A stretch of 64,000 bases of DNA from Rhizomys pruinosus. Lineage: Eukaryota; Chordata; Mammalia; Rodentia; Spalacidae. The DNA lies in the NCBI GenBank assembly GCA_009823505.1, contig VZQC01004730.1:873756-937755 (forward strand). Direction: 5' to 3'. Shown piece by piece: positions 12,100 through 23,699 of this stretch; the stretch's first letter is position 1; each line of letters starts with the position of its first letter. Position numbers and translations under genes: made by a program. The notes under the pieces were generated by a model, which made no database searches, was not told the origin of the DNA, and saw nothing but the letters and a program-made list of their open reading frames with translations.

Positions 12100-14059
12100 A
12101 TAAATGTATCAGTATCAAAATATTTTCATAACAATATATCCAGTACTTAACTGAATTTCTGTAACATTTTCAGATCCAATCATAAATAATTATGAAGACC
12201 TTATTCTGTCTGCAACACAGGGGAAATCTGCCCACTTCAAACAAGATTCCATGCACTGAAAACAAAACAAACAAACAAACAAACAAAAATAAACTTGGAA
12301 ATTTCCAGAGTTGTAGTCAAGTACTCAAGTTTTGTACCAGGTCTCTCTGCTTATTTCACATCGTTGGATGGAATGAGGAGGGGACACTTATAGACACATT
12401 CATTAACTCTGATTCAAGACTCAATAATATCACACTAATAATTTTCCACCTCTATTTTCTTTACTCCAGGGGGAATACATTTTTCTTTTATTCTCTGACA
12501 GAATTTAAAACTCTAAAATCTGTATGTTGAAGCTCTAACACCAAGTAAAGCATGGCATGACTTCATTGGTAAATAAGGCATATAAAAATGAGATTAAAGT
12601 AAAAAGGAATCATTTTAGGAGTGGTAGTAATAGTTTAATTTCATTTGAATCTTTCTTATAAAAGGAGATTTATACACAGCCACTCAAAGAAGGGAAACAA
12701 TGTGAAAATACTGGAGACCAATAGGGAGCTCTTAGTCAAGGATAGTAGTTTTAGCAGAAATAAAGTTTACCTACAAGTTTATCACACACTTTTATAAACA
12801 ACAGATGTGAAAACATAATCTTGTTATTTAAATTCCTATTCTGGCCTTAGAAAATGCCTCATTAATTTAAGTGCCTGCCAGCTAAGAATAAAATAAAAAA
12901 GGTTTTATATTCAGAATTTCATATTTGGTACTTACTTATCAAATACCAGTGGCTTTGGGGACGTCATATTCCTATGCTATTGTTACTTTGCTAAGTGTTT
13001 ATGATGTCAAATTTCCTTCTAGATTTTTTTTGTTTCTTCCCACAGACATATGCTGCTCTGAACCTTGAACACAGAACCTTTCTTTTGCAGGAGAGGACAG
13101 ACAATTCAGACACATATAACTGGTCAAAGTGCTGAAAAAATAATTTATTTATTTTATGTGTTTTTTTTTTTTATCTAATGTCAACACCTTGCTATTTTTT
13201 TCCACTCTATTAGAGACAAATTCCTGACATGGGTATAATAGTATTAAAAAAATCCTGAATGAAAACTATGGATATAGAAACACTACTTATTTGGTAAGTT
13301 CTTCTCATTTGTTGCTGTGAGCTCACACAGATTTTAATAGGAATATACCTGAAAACTTACACTCACATATGAATGTAAAATGAAGGATTTTAAGGATATA
13401 TGGCATCACAAAATTCTAATTTATTTCATGAAAGTAATGTGTTGACCCACAACAATGAAATGAAAACGTATTTCTTGTATTCATTAAAGCAATGCTTAGA
13501 ATCTGCTATTTCATGAGAAACTTTTACAAAGAAAGGAAAAATAGGGGATGAAATGAAAGTTCTTAAATTTTTCAGAGTTAAAATTCTATACATAACAAAT
13601 TTTGATAAAGGGTTAACTACAATACAGTGAAAATTTCAAGTTATTTTGCTGTTAGCAGTGGTCGTCAAAGAATTATAATTCACGTAAATTAATGGTTTAC
13701 TAATCAAATTTTGACAATTCTGAATAAGGAAAAGAATAATAGCTTAAGAACCAATGGATTTATATAATAAAAAATAAATCTAATAAGACGAAATTTAGCA
13801 ATAGTAAATACAGAGTGGTGAATTTGAGTATGAAATCTCCTTGCACAAAATGAAGACGATATCAAGTAACTGAAGAAGTTTATTTATATGGTGGTAAATT
13901 TAGTTTTCCTCTTTCCAGAATGAAAGACTGCATTTATTCTGAGTCACCATGTGGAACACAAACAATGCAAAAGTCTAAACTGTGGAATAAAGTGGTTGAG
14001 TGGCTACATAAATTGTAAAACTTTTGAATTATTCAAACTAATAAAAAGGTTATGGGTTT
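12100..14059. other. AT-rich intergenic stretch
   Basis: Contains a short AAAC simple repeat at about 12262-12290. No exon with splice context or known protein similarity is visible. Open frames near 12192 and 13951 look random. Confidence 0.45.
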
Positions 14060-14203
14060 TTCCAGGCTTGCAAGTACACAGCTTTAGTCACAGTGTTCTG
14101 GAGGCAGAGACAATTAGATCTATGAACGATCAAGGCTAGCCTTGTCTGCGTAGGAAATTCGTAGACATGTATGGATATAGTGAGATTTTGTCTCAAAAAA
14201 AAT
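14060..14203 (+). mobile_element. Diverged B1 SINE
   Basis: Degenerate B1: 'tttagtcacagtgttctggaggcagagacaattagatct', 'atcaaggctagccttgtct', ending 'ttttgtctcaaaa'. It runs directly into a GAAA microsatellite that probably grew from its A-rich tail. Confidence 0.68.
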
Positions 14204-14237
14204 AAAGAAAGGAAGGAAAGAGAAAGGAAGGAAGGAA

Positions 14238-14297
<60 letters not shown>

Positions 14298-14314
14298 AAA
14301 GAAAAGAAAAGAAA
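14204..14314 (+). repeat. (GAAA)n / (GGAA)n microsatellite
   Basis: Purine-only stretch of GGAA and then about 18 GAAA units. Lysine/glutamate-rich and Phe/Ser-rich open frames on both strands here come from the repeat. Confidence 0.95.
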
Positions 14315-14365
14315 CCAAACCCAAAATGTAATATCGAATTTTTTCAACTGTTAAAGAGTTAAAAC

Positions 14366-14731
14366 AGGCTACAACAATATAGACTGGACACTCATTTGAT
14401 CAACTTGATTGAACATACAAGCCCCCCCTGGTGGATGGTGGGACCCATGAGCTGTGTGGGTTTGGGCACAACTGCTTGCAAATTGGTTTTACATGAAGGA
14501 TGCTTGTACTCACAAATTATCACTTATTGTTAAAAAAAAGAAAACAAAACAAAAAGCAAAAAAAAAAGCAGAGAAAGATGCGAAAACTTATGGCAGAATG
14601 CAAGAATCTGGATGGGTAGGGGTGGGGTGGGGGGAAGAAAGGGGAAGGGGAAGATATTGCCTGAAGCATTGGAAAATGATGTATGAAAATACACAAGAAA
14701 GCATCAATTAATAAAAATAAAATATAAAAAA
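14366..14731 (+). mobile_element. Repeat X, copy a (5'-truncated, with TSD)
   Basis: Matches the 3' third of the repeat X copies at 18080-19240 and 24045-24722. It shares 'tggacactcatttgatcaac', 'ggatgcttgtactca', the G-rich run and the AATAAA-rich end. The flanks AAAGAGTTAAAAC (14353-14365) and AAAGAGTTAGAAAC (14732-14745) form a TSD. It was therefore retroposed as a 5'-truncated copy, as L1s and L1-mobilised RNAs are. Confidence 0.75.
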
Positions 14732-14747
14732 AAAGAGTTAGAAACCA

Positions 14748-14874
14748 GAGCTGGAGAGGTGTTCAGCAGTTAAAGCAGGAAAGGGGGGGGGGGGGGGGTG
14801 ACTGCTCTTGCGAGGACCGCAGAGTTTGAGTCAGGCAGCGACCCACGTTTGTGACTAAGAACGTCTTTAACTCC
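14748..14874 (+). mobile_element. B2/B3-type SINE head, interrupted by a G-run and cut by a B1
   Basis: 'gagctggagaggtgttcagcagttaaagca' is followed by a run of about 17 G, then 'tgactgctcttgcgaggacc', and the body up to 'tctttaactcc'. There it passes straight into a B1, so the 3' half of the SINE is missing. Confidence 0.7.
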
Positions 14875-15020
14875 AGGCATGGATGGCACACACCTTTAAT
14901 CCTAGCACTCAGCAGTCAAATGCAGGTGGATCTCTTTGGAGTTCAAGGTCCTCTTGGTCTACATAGCGAGTTCCAGGACAAGCTGGGGGACTATAGAGAG
15001 ACCCTGTTCTCAAAAAAAAG
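14875..15020 (+). mobile_element. B1 SINE
   Basis: 'ggcatggatggcacacaccttta', 'tggtctacatagcgagttccaggacaa', and 'gagaccctgttctcaaaaaa' give a clear B1 in the + orientation. Confidence 0.88.
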
Positions 15021-15042
15021 TTTAAAAAGAGTTAAAAACATT

Positions 15043-15128
15043 TAAACTTAATATATAATATATAAAAAAAAAAAAAAATATATATATATTATATATTATA
15101 ATATATATTAGTATATCAATATATATAA
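15043..15128. repeat. AT-rich low-complexity / (TA)n tract
   Basis: A poly-A run flanked by TATA-type dinucleotide repeats. Confidence 0.9.
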
Positions 15129-15769
15129 TGAGTAAGAGTAAGTTTTCTTTTACACATAATAGTCATAAATCTGCTCCTGTTAATTAATTCAACAATTGAT
15201 TCAATCAACATTAAAATGGGAGATATGGGAGCTATCATAATCAAGAAACTTATTTTCAATTAATATTTATTCTTTACTACTGATAAAACTTTTGAGTCAC
15301 TATAATAATGTTCAGGAAAGAATAGACAAAGGCATAAATGTTATGTGAAATAAAACTCTATTAAGATTCTATTTTATGACTCATTGGAATAATACAGTGA
15401 TTCATAAAATAGGTATTACATAAGAAATACATGTTATCCAACAAAAATATCATCAATGAAATAACATATGCAACCAAAATTGTTAAGCTAAGTTTTAGAT
15501 TTCTCACAATGTGTACTAAATGTTAATAAAAATGATACCAAGAGATTCTTTGGTATATTTCATATAAAATTTCATCTCTGTATTAATAAAAATAATTTTC
15601 TTTTTGTATTGCAATACTAAAATATGGTATTCAGGTTGTCATATCTAAATTTCTAAATATCATTTTCCACCTAAAACAATTATATCCATCCCTCATAAGT
15701 GGAATATAACTCACATTTTTAAAATGAGATAAAATTAATATAATGTCATTAATTAATTTAGGATTTTTT
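15129..15769. other. AT-rich stretch, nothing recognised
   Basis: No gene or assignable repeat seen. Confidence 0.45.
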
Positions 15770-15890
15770 TTGAATTTTTGAGACAGGGTCTCCTTTTAGT
15801 CTCAGCTGGCCTGGAGCTTACTCTATAGACCAGGCTGGCCTTGAGCTCACAGAGATCCATCTGCCTCTGCTTCCCAAGTGCTAGGAAATT
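15770..15890 (-). mobile_element. B1 SINE
   Basis: Reverse-strand B1: 'gagacagggtctcct', 'ctatagaccaggctggcctt', 'gagctcacagagatccatct', 'tcccaagtgctagg'. Confidence 0.86.
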
Positions 15891-15961
15891 TAGCAATTTT
15901 AAAGTGTATAATTCTAGTGTCTTTTAGTATTTTCATGATGTTGTGAAAATATCATTACCAT

Positions 15962-16108
15962 CAGGCATGGTGGCACACTCCTTTAATCCTAACACTGCGG
16001 AGGAACAGGCAGGCAGATCTTGTGAGTTCAAGTCCAGCAAGGTCTACTTAGGGAGTTCCAGACCAGCTGGGGCTACAGGGAGACCGTGTCTCAAAAAGAC
16101 CAAAAATA
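15962..16108 (+). mobile_element. B1 SINE
   Basis: 'caggcatggtggcacactcc', 'tttaatcctaacactgcgg', and 'agaccgtgtctcaaaaa' are a full B1 order. Confidence 0.9.
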
Positions 16109-16390
16109 TATCATCATGATCTAATTTCAAAATATTTTAATAATTCTTCATTGATCTTTATAATCTTGAAAGAGTCATTTCTACTCACATCACCCCAGAA
16201 TCCTGGAGATTAAAAAGCTGCTTTCTGTCACTGGGGATTTGCTTATAATAGATATTTATTACAAACAGAATCATATTATATATTGTATTCTCTTTGCCTT
16301 ATTTGTCATAGTCTATTGATTGGAATGTCAACCAGTTTTGTAGATATACAACAATTTATTTTATCATCCATTGGTTTTTGAACATTGTGT

Positions 16391-17392
16391 CTCCTTTTTT
16401 TTTCCTTTTTTTTTTAGTAATAGTCATAAAGTAATGAATACAGGCATCCATCATGTAAAACCAATTTGCAAGTAGCTATGCCCAAACTTATACAGCCTGA
16501 GGCCCCCATCATCCAGTCGGGGGAGCTTATATGTACTATCATGTTGATCAAATAAGAGTCCAGTCTATGTTTCTGTAGTTTCATAGTTCACCCTAATCGC
16601 AGCCCTTACATTCTACCAAACACCCTTTTCCGCAGATTGTTCCCTAGGCTTTAGAAAAGGGACACAAGTGGGCGAGAATCCAAACGGTCTATTTTCTCCG
16701 GAGATGTCATTTCGGACTCTGATCAGTTCAGGCTGTTTCCTTTCATGGGTTGGCAGTTTATCCAGGAGTAACCTTTTACTCCTACTGATGAAGCACAAGC
16801 AGTTAGATATACAGGCATTTAAGCAGTACTAATTATTATGGTAGGTTATGGTGGTATAGACACAGATGTTTGGATGGTATGCTAATCCATGGACTATAGA
16901 TTTTCTGTAAAAGCTGAAAAGGTCTTACTGTGGCTTATAACATCTCCTAACCACTAGAGGATGTAAGCTTGTGGCATCATCCCTGAATTATTTCTCCAAG
17001 GACAGAGCTAATAGCCAATTAGATTTGAGAGACACAGACATTTGGCCACCACTGCTACACAGTATTTCCAGGCAGGTGAGGTGTAGCTGATGCTGACAGA
17101 GGAGTCTTGGTTGACTCGAGGAGACCAATATTTGCTTTGTTGATTTAGTGGCCTTTGGTAACATTCTCTGGCATTCCAGAGGCCAACTGTACACTTGCAA
17201 TTGTGGTCTTGATATATCTTTCCCATGCTTACACCAGGTCTTTGACAGCAGGGCCTTACCGCCTCTCTTCTTGCAGGTATCCCAGTTTTCTGGCAAAAAT
17301 CCTTTATCTTTTTTTTTGGTGAGCGGGTCTTAGGTCCTCTAGCCAACATCTCCTTGGCTGAATAATCCATTATTGATAACAGATCTGTATCT
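16391..17392 (-). mobile_element. Repeat X, copy b
   Basis: Reverse-oriented copy, nearly full length. It aligns with copy c (18080-19240): both contain, in their sense, the 'tggacactcatttgatcaac'-type segment and the 'ggaaacagcc' segment. Both end at the 5' side near 'gatgtcagagctc'-like text. It lacks the last ~150 bp of the 3' end with the G-rich run. No open frame is conserved between copies. Confidence 0.75.
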
Positions 17393-17802
17393 CCCTTTTT
17401 ACTATGATGTTTCCACTCTCAATACTTCACACTCAAGCTTTTGTTTGAACATATGTTTTTAGTTCCATGATAATGTGTTACATTAATAGAATTTCTGAAC
17501 CAAGGAACCATAATCCAAGATAATATTGAAGGCTGCTTTAGGAGTCTGTAAGGAGATTAAATTACATATTGCCATTTAGCATGCACTTTTTTGATGGCAA
17601 TCCTTTTTTAATTTTTATCTTATAAAGTCTGTCATTTTCTTCAGGAGGCATCTTTTCATCTATTAATTATGCATGCTTGTGTCTCAGTTTACATTTTTTA
17701 TGAAACATCTATCATATTATATTAAGCTCCGTGGTAAAGGACACATTTTAACATTGCTACTTATGTAAAGACCCTTTCACCAATGTCACATAATAAAGTG
17801 CT
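17393..17802. other. AT-rich stretch, nothing recognised
   Basis: No gene or assignable repeat seen. Confidence 0.45.
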
Positions 17803-18003
17803 TAGGTAAAGTGACAGGATACAAAATAAATCTAGAAAAATCAGTAGCCTTTCTTTACACCAACAACATGCAACTGAAGAAGGACTACAAGGAGACCTTC
17901 CCACTCACAATAGCCTCAAAAACAATAAAATACCTAGGAACAAACCTAACCAAAGACACCGAGGATCTCTACGACAAAAATTTTAAACCCCTGAAAAAGG
18001 ATT
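17803..18003 (+). mobile_element. L1 ORF2 fragment (reverse-transcriptase region)
   Basis: Encodes the L1 ORF2 segment just after the RT active site: [18 protein letters not shown] and ASKTIKYLGTNLTKDTEDLY. About 200 bp only, truncated at both ends. Confidence 0.88.
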
Positions 18004-18079
18004 ATTCTCTTTCAGACCCAAATATAAATACTATACTAAAGTCCTTAAGCTAATGCACTTTAAGCAAAATATATTAATA

Positions 18080-19240
18080 CAAGAGCTCTGACATCAGCAA
18101 TGGAATTTTATAATCCAGGGAGATGTGGCCAGGGGATACAAGGCCCAACAAAAGGTAAAGGATCATTACCTCTAAACTGGGATACATGCAAAAAGAGAGG
18201 GCGATAGGCACTGCTGTCAAAGAACCTGACGTTAACATGGGAAAGATGTAGTGAGAACACACGATGGGCAGTGGTACGGATGGCGCTCTGGAAACCAGAG
18301 ATTGTTAGCCAAAGGCACATCAAGCGCTAATAAAGCAAATACGGTTCTCCCTGAGTCAAGCAGACTCCACCGCCATGCACCAGCGACATCCAGCCTGCGG
18401 GAAATAACTGTGCAGGCATAGGAGGCAGACCATAGTGGCCTGTATATCCGCAAAAATCTAATGCTTATTGGATTGCTCTCTCTTGGGTAGAAAAGAACGA
18501 TGGCCTGATGCCAACAAGCCTTACTTCCTACAGGTTAGGATATTTATAAGCCACAGTAAGACCCGTCATATTTAATAGGGGGGAAAAATGTAACTCAAAG
18601 ATTAACATATCATCCAAAAATGTGCTATAGCCGGAAAGTAATCTACCAGAACTATTAGTGCTGTTTAAATGCCTATACATACAATAGCTTGTGCTTAGTT
18701 AGTAGAGGGATCAAAGTTTTCCTGGACAAACTGTCAGCCCATGAAAGGAAACAGCCAGAATTGACCAGAGTCCAAGACAACAGCTCCAGAGAGAGTGGAC
18801 TGTTTTACTTCTCATCCACCTGTTCCCCTTTTCTAAGCCTAGGGAAAAATCTGCGGAAGATGGGGCATGGTAGAATGTAAGGGCTGCGATTGGGGTGAAT
18901 GGTGAAACTACAGCAATATAGTCTGGACACTCATTTGATCAACTTGATTGAACATATATCCCCTCACCCCCCGCTGGATGGTGGGGCTGTGGGGGTTTGG
19001 GCACAACAGCCTGCAAATTGGTTTTACATGAAGGATGCTTGTACTCATGGATTACCACTTATAGCTAAAAAATGAAAAAAAAAAAACTGAGAGAAAGATG
19101 CAGGACAATTATGGCAGAATGCATGATTTGGGATGGGGTGGGGGTGGAGGGGAAGGGAAAGGGTAATATGCCTGAACTCAATTGGAAAATGATGTATGAA
19201 ATGCACAAAGCATCAATAAAAAATGTTATAAAAACAAAAA
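18080..19240 (+). mobile_element. Repeat X, copy c (best full-length copy)
   Basis: About 1.16 kb. The 5' end is near 'aagagctctgacatcagcaa'. The 3' end has a G-rich purine run (about 19130-19170), then 'aaagcatcaataaaaa' and an A-rich tail. An AATAAA signal plus A-rich tail fits a retroposed RNA. It could be the 3' UTR of an L1 family, a non-autonomous retroposon or a multicopy processed transcript. I do not recognise the family. Confidence 0.75.
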
Positions 19241-19254
19241 ATAAATAAAATTAA

Positions 19255-19945
19255 AAAATATAAAGTGATTAGGACTAGAAAGTATGCCTAGATGAATATC
19301 TGGAAGTGGGACTGTGGACTAAAGTGGTTGTTTTCAATTCATTGAGAATTCTACTACAATAAATGAAGATTCTGCCTTCTAACCTTGTATGCCAACATGT
19401 GTTACCTTTCTTGGTTGATCACAGCTATGTCCTATGTGTCATTTTTAAAACATTGCACATGAATGAAATTTGCATATACAAAATTCCATGGTACATACAA
19501 TATCTAAAATAATACAAAAACGGGACCAATCATGAATTATTCCTTCATAAATATTAATATTTTCAGAATTTTATATTTTATATTTATAAATTTGTATGTA
19601 GAAAATTATTATAAATGATTAGAAATATTTATAGAGCCACTTTTTTTACAATTTCCCTTTTGAAAATATTCTCCTTGACTAGAACAATTTACAGTTGCTT
19701 TCTCTGTTAACACAAATGATTGATATAAAGCTTCCTTTGAGCATGGATTTTCATCTATTTTTAGAAAGGTATTGCAAAGTCTAGATTTCCCTAGGTGTCA
19801 TTTAATATTCCCAAGCTGACCCTGCTGTTACATTATGCAAAGTTTATGAAAATTAACAAATTCAAGGACTTCCCTTTTCAGTGCTTCCTGTGTAGTAGTT
19901 GTGGGCATGGGGAATAGTGAGTGCTGTTTGCCTATTTTTTCTTTT
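19255..19945. other. AT-rich stretch, nothing recognised
   Basis: No gene or assignable repeat seen. Confidence 0.45.
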
Positions 19946-19949
19946 GAAA

Positions 19950-20130
19950 AAATCTTTTATTCATTATTTTTATTTTATATGTGTTAGTGTATTGCCTGAA
20001 TCCTGCAATGCCAATGTAGGTCAGAGAATGGTGTCACAGTCCCTGGAACTAGAGTTATGGAGGGATGTTAGCCACCATGTCTGTAGAAGGAACTGAACCC
20101 GGTCCTATTCAAGAATATCCAGTGCTGTTA
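19950..20130 (-). mobile_element. Old B2/B3-type SINE
   Basis: Diverged reverse copy: 'gtgttagtgtattgcctg', 'ggtcagagaatggtgtcaca', 'cctggaactagagtta', 'gccaccatgt', and a decayed B box. Confidence 0.72.
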
Positions 20131-20144
20131 AAAATTGATTATTC

Positions 20145-20298
20145 TGGGCTGGGGATGGTGGTGCATCCTTTTAATCCCAGCACTCAGGAGGCAGAGTCAG
20201 GCAGATCTCTTGTCAGTTCAAGGCAAGCCTGGTCTACATAGCATGTTCCAGGACAGCTGGACACCAGGTCTCAAAAAGACCCCCCCCCAAAAAAAAAG
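20145..20298 (+). mobile_element. B1 SINE
   Basis: 'gggatggtggtgcatccttt', 'taatcccagcactcaggag', 'caggacagctgg', 'tctcaaaaagacc', and a C/A-rich tail. Confidence 0.9.
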
Positions 20299-20314
20299 TT
20301 GAGAAATCTATTTG

Positions 20315-20526
20315 TCCCTATTTTCTTTTATGAGTGTATATGTCTTGCCATTGTGTCCTGTTAGGCAATTCCTGCAGAAGCCAGAAGAGGGTTACAGATC
20401 ACCTGGAACTGGAGTTACTGGTGGTTGTTAGTCGCTAGTTACTGGTTATGTGGTTACTGGGATTGAACCCTGGTACTCTGCAAGAGCACCCACTGCTCTT
20501 AACTATTGATTCATCTTTCCAGCTCC
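20315..20526 (-). mobile_element. Old B2/B3-type SINE
   Basis: Reverse copy ending 'catctttccagctcc', with 'gggattgaaccctggtactc' (B-box region) and 'cctggaactggagtta'. Confidence 0.82.
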
Positions 20527-20534
20527 TGAAACCA

Positions 20535-20760
20535 TATTTATTTTTAAACTTTACTCATTATTTTATGTGTACGAGTATATTGCCTGCTTGTATGTAAGTG
20601 CATCCATGTCATGCAATGCCCATACAGATCAGAAGAAGGCATCATATTCCCTGGAACAGGAATTACGGATGGTCATTAGCCTCCATGTGGGTGCTCAGTA
20701 CCAACCCAAGTTCTCTGCAAGAGCATCCTGTACTTTAATAGTGAGCCATCTCTCCAGCCT
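20535..20760 (-). mobile_element. Old B2/B3-type SINE
   Basis: Reverse copy directly beside the previous one, ending 'gagccatctctccagcct'. It contains 'gtgggtgctcagtaccaacc' and 'ccctggaacaggaatta'. Three reverse SINEs in a row at 19950-20760. Confidence 0.85.
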
Positions 20761-20875
20761 CAAATGACAGTACATTTAATTAAATGAATAGACTTGTATT
20801 CCAGGAAATGATTAGACATGTACTATTTGGTTTTACTTGAACTATATTTAAGTTCCATTATAGAAGGCACATTAT

Positions 20876-21135
20876 GGGGCTGGAGAGATAGCCTAGCAGT
20901 TAAGAGCACTGACTGCTCTTTCAGAGGACCCGGATTCGATCCCCAGCATCCGCATGGCGGCTAAGAACCATCTGTAACTCCAATTCCAGGTGAACTCCAG
21001 TTCCAGGGGAATCCGAAACCCTCTTCTGACCTCCGTGGCATTGCACGACACGGGTGCCCAAACCTACATGCAGACAGTACATTCATATACATACAAAAAT
21101 AAATTTAAAAAAGTTTTAAAAAAATAAAATAAAAA
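20876..21135 (+). mobile_element. B2/B3-type SINE with 17-bp internal duplication and TSD
   Basis: Head 'ggggctggagagatagccta', B box GATTCGATCCC, and two tandem copies of AACTCCA(A/G)TTCCAGG in the body. It ends in an A-rich tail. The direct repeat AGAAGGCAC flanks it at 20862-20870 and 21136-21144. Confidence 0.9.
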
Positions 21136-21144
21136 AGAAGGCAC

Positions 21145-22331
21145 TTTAAAATGAACAAATGGACTGTGTCAGTTGAGTTCAATAACAATGATACAGATTC
21201 ATGAGAGCTATTATAAATTCTTATACATACATATCCTAGATGTTATAATGGTTAAATACATCATATAAGACATTGAAAAAATACCTTTCTTACTTTAAAA
21301 ATTTTTAAAGCCATTTTTTCCTTAATAAAGGAAAGTTATTATATCACATAAGGTCATCCAGATCCAAAAATCTATGTGAAATGCTGCTGGTTTATTTACC
21401 ATTCTCTATGTTAAGATCCTTAAGAGGGCATAATGAACTAACAAACAAGCTTTAAATTGCTTGTAATGATTGGTTTCTGTGTGATAATGGGGTACGTAAG
21501 TTATATGCAACAAATAAAACTCAAGTGTACACAAAACTTTCACTAAAACAGTGTTTCTTATTCTGTGGTTTGTATAACAGAAGAATCCAAATTTATCTCA
21601 CAGATATCTCATAAAACACCTAAAGTACTACTTTCAATTTTACAAACAATTGATGACTCTTTGGTATATTTAGTTTTAAACCATTCTATGTAGACAAATA
21701 CTATGTCACATATGCAAAATCAGTGCTATACTGTTTAAAATGGATCATTGATAATAAAAAAAAAACATTTATCAGGTGCTTCATTAGAAATTTAGTAAGA
21801 CATTAGTTTATTTCTATTTCTGCACTTAAAAACAGACATCTATTGTTCAATTCAAATGTACTACACCACAAACTGGACACGCATTGTAAGAGCAAGAACT
21901 AAAACATAGATCATTTTTTCATGTATTCAAATAATAGTATTTGGGGGCCATAAGATTCTTGGCAGCATATCATTGTATACAAAGACAAAAACACAAAAAT
22001 ATTATTTGCCTCCATAGATATCATAAACAACTGGGAAACCCATACATATTTATTTTAAAGCTTACTATATTTCTAACTGTGAGGAAAAATTTAGCATTTC
22101 AGTTTGTATTTGGCTAGGCCATAATATTACTGTTGCTGGTATTTCAAAAAGAATTTTTAGAAAAATCACATTAAGGTTGATTATTTAATAGATTAATGTT
22201 ATAAACAATAGAGTTAGAGATTCTTTAAAAATGCATCATCATTACATTAACATTTTGATTACAATCTCTTTAGTAAATGCTGACAATACCCACATCTTTT
22301 TATAGATCGCATGATGAGATAGTTAAAAAAT
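21145..22331. other. AT-rich stretch, nothing recognised
   Basis: About 1.2 kb of AT-rich sequence with no coding or repeat signature I can assign. Confidence 0.45.
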
Positions 22332-22341
22332 TGCTACACAT

Positions 22342-22594
22342 GGGCTGGAGAGATGACCTAGCGGTTAAGAGCGCCGACCGCTCTTACAGAGGACCCGGGT
22401 TCGATCCCCAGCACCCACATGGCGGCCGAGAGCCGTCTGAAACTCCAATTCCAGGAGAACTCCAGTTCCAGGGGAATCCGAGACCCTCTTCTGACCTCCG
22501 CGGCGTTGCACGACACGGGTGCACAAACCTGCATGCAGACAGTACATTGATACACATACCGAAATAAATAAAATAAAAAAAAAATAAAAAAAAA
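22342..22594 (+). mobile_element. Young B2/B3-type SINE, CpGs intact, with TSD
   Basis: The best-preserved copy in the window. The tRNA-like head keeps 'cctagcggttaagagcgccg', the B box is GGTTCGATCCC, and the body keeps many CpGs. The 17-bp tandem duplication is present. The flanking repeat TGCTACAC lies at 22332-22339 and 22595-22602. Intact CpGs imply recent insertion. Confidence 0.93.
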
Positions 22595-22609
22595 TGCTAC
22601 ACTTGAAAC

Positions 22610-23185
22610 AAGCACTTCTGAGTTTTCCATTTTGAAAATGAATTCTATGAGTTAACAGCTAGTCAGTGAGGTAGACTGTAGAGTGAATGTCTAGAAATTT
22701 AATTTTGGAAGGAGGTTTAGAGAGACCTAGTGACTCTTTAACAGATAACAAGACAGAATACAACTTTGCTAAGTCTACAGTAGCTAGCTAGAATCACACA
22801 GTGAATTAATAACAGAAACTGAGCGAGAATTTCACTACCTGGGCGAATCACAAAAACCTTTTTCTACTTGAAAATATTGTTTTCTTTTCTGACAAATTAG
22901 AGTTTTGTGATTTTATGTGGGTGCATGAAAAATATCGAGCCTTTAAAGTTTGAATAAACACAAAACTATGTGGTATGAAGTACGCATTTCCATTTAAAAT
23001 TAATTGTCTCAATGCTGAGAGATGATTCTAAGCTTGCTGTGTAGATATTTGCAGAGATGGAGGAGGAATCACAAAATTCAGTTTTTGTGCACCAGAAGAT
23101 CATTTGATACTACCAAATCGATGATAACAAATAAACAGTTGAATAAAAATTGAAGAAGATACAGGATATGGGTAATAAATTCAAT
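22610..23185. other. AT-rich stretch, nothing recognised
   Basis: No gene or assignable repeat seen. Confidence 0.45.
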
Positions 23186-23189
23186 TAAG

Positions 23190-23405
23190 AGCTGGAGAGA
23201 TGGCACAGGAACTACGAGAATTTATTCCTTTGCCAGAGGACCTGGGTTCAGTAGCCAACACCCATACCAGGTGACACTCAACTACTTGTAACTCCAATTC
23301 CAGGGAACCTGATGCTCTCTTCTGGCCGCCCTAAGAAACAACACACTCATAATGCAGAGCCATGTGTATAGGAACTCATACATACACATAAGATTAAAAA
23401 TAAAT
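23190..23405 (+). mobile_element. Older B2/B3-type SINE
   Basis: 'gagctggagagatggcacag', 'gccagaggacctgggttcag', 'ttgtaactccaattccagg', and 'ctcttctggcc'. It differs from the other copies and is probably an older subfamily. Confidence 0.84.
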
Positions 23406-23429
23406 TAATCTGATTTAGTCAGCTTGTGA

Positions 23430-23690
23430 CTTGTGCACGCTGACCAATTGCTGCAAGTTCATATTAGCAAGCTCTCAGAGGTCTGGAGGACTTTTTCCTT
23501 ATGCTCATGCACCAACCCTGTCTCTTACAACTCCCCTCTTCCACAAATTTTCCTGAGCCATGGGTGGATGAGGTTTAATATAGGAGTCCTATCCAGATAC
23601 GTACACACTGCAATCACTTATTCTCTATATCTTCGCTGGTTGTGGCCTTCTGTGAGCATCACATTGTATTATTGAAACACAAAAAATCAA
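23430..23690. mobile_element. Old dispersed repeat, same family as 1030-1560
   Basis: Shares 'atgcaccaaccctg', 'ctcttaca', 'cctgagccatgggtggatgag', and 'ggagtcctatccag' with the repeat at about 1300-1400. Probably a rodent L1 3'-end type sequence; orientation not resolved. Confidence 0.45.
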
Positions 23691-23699
23691 TAAATATAT

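Noticed and set aside
14120..14362. Lys/Glu-rich and Phe/Ser-rich small proteins
   Set aside because: Both are translations of the GAAA microsatellite.
22277..22630. Overlapping open frames of 60-96 codons around 22350
   Set aside because: They lie in the CpG-intact SINE, which happens to lack stops in several frames. The same translated phrase recurs at other SINE copies.
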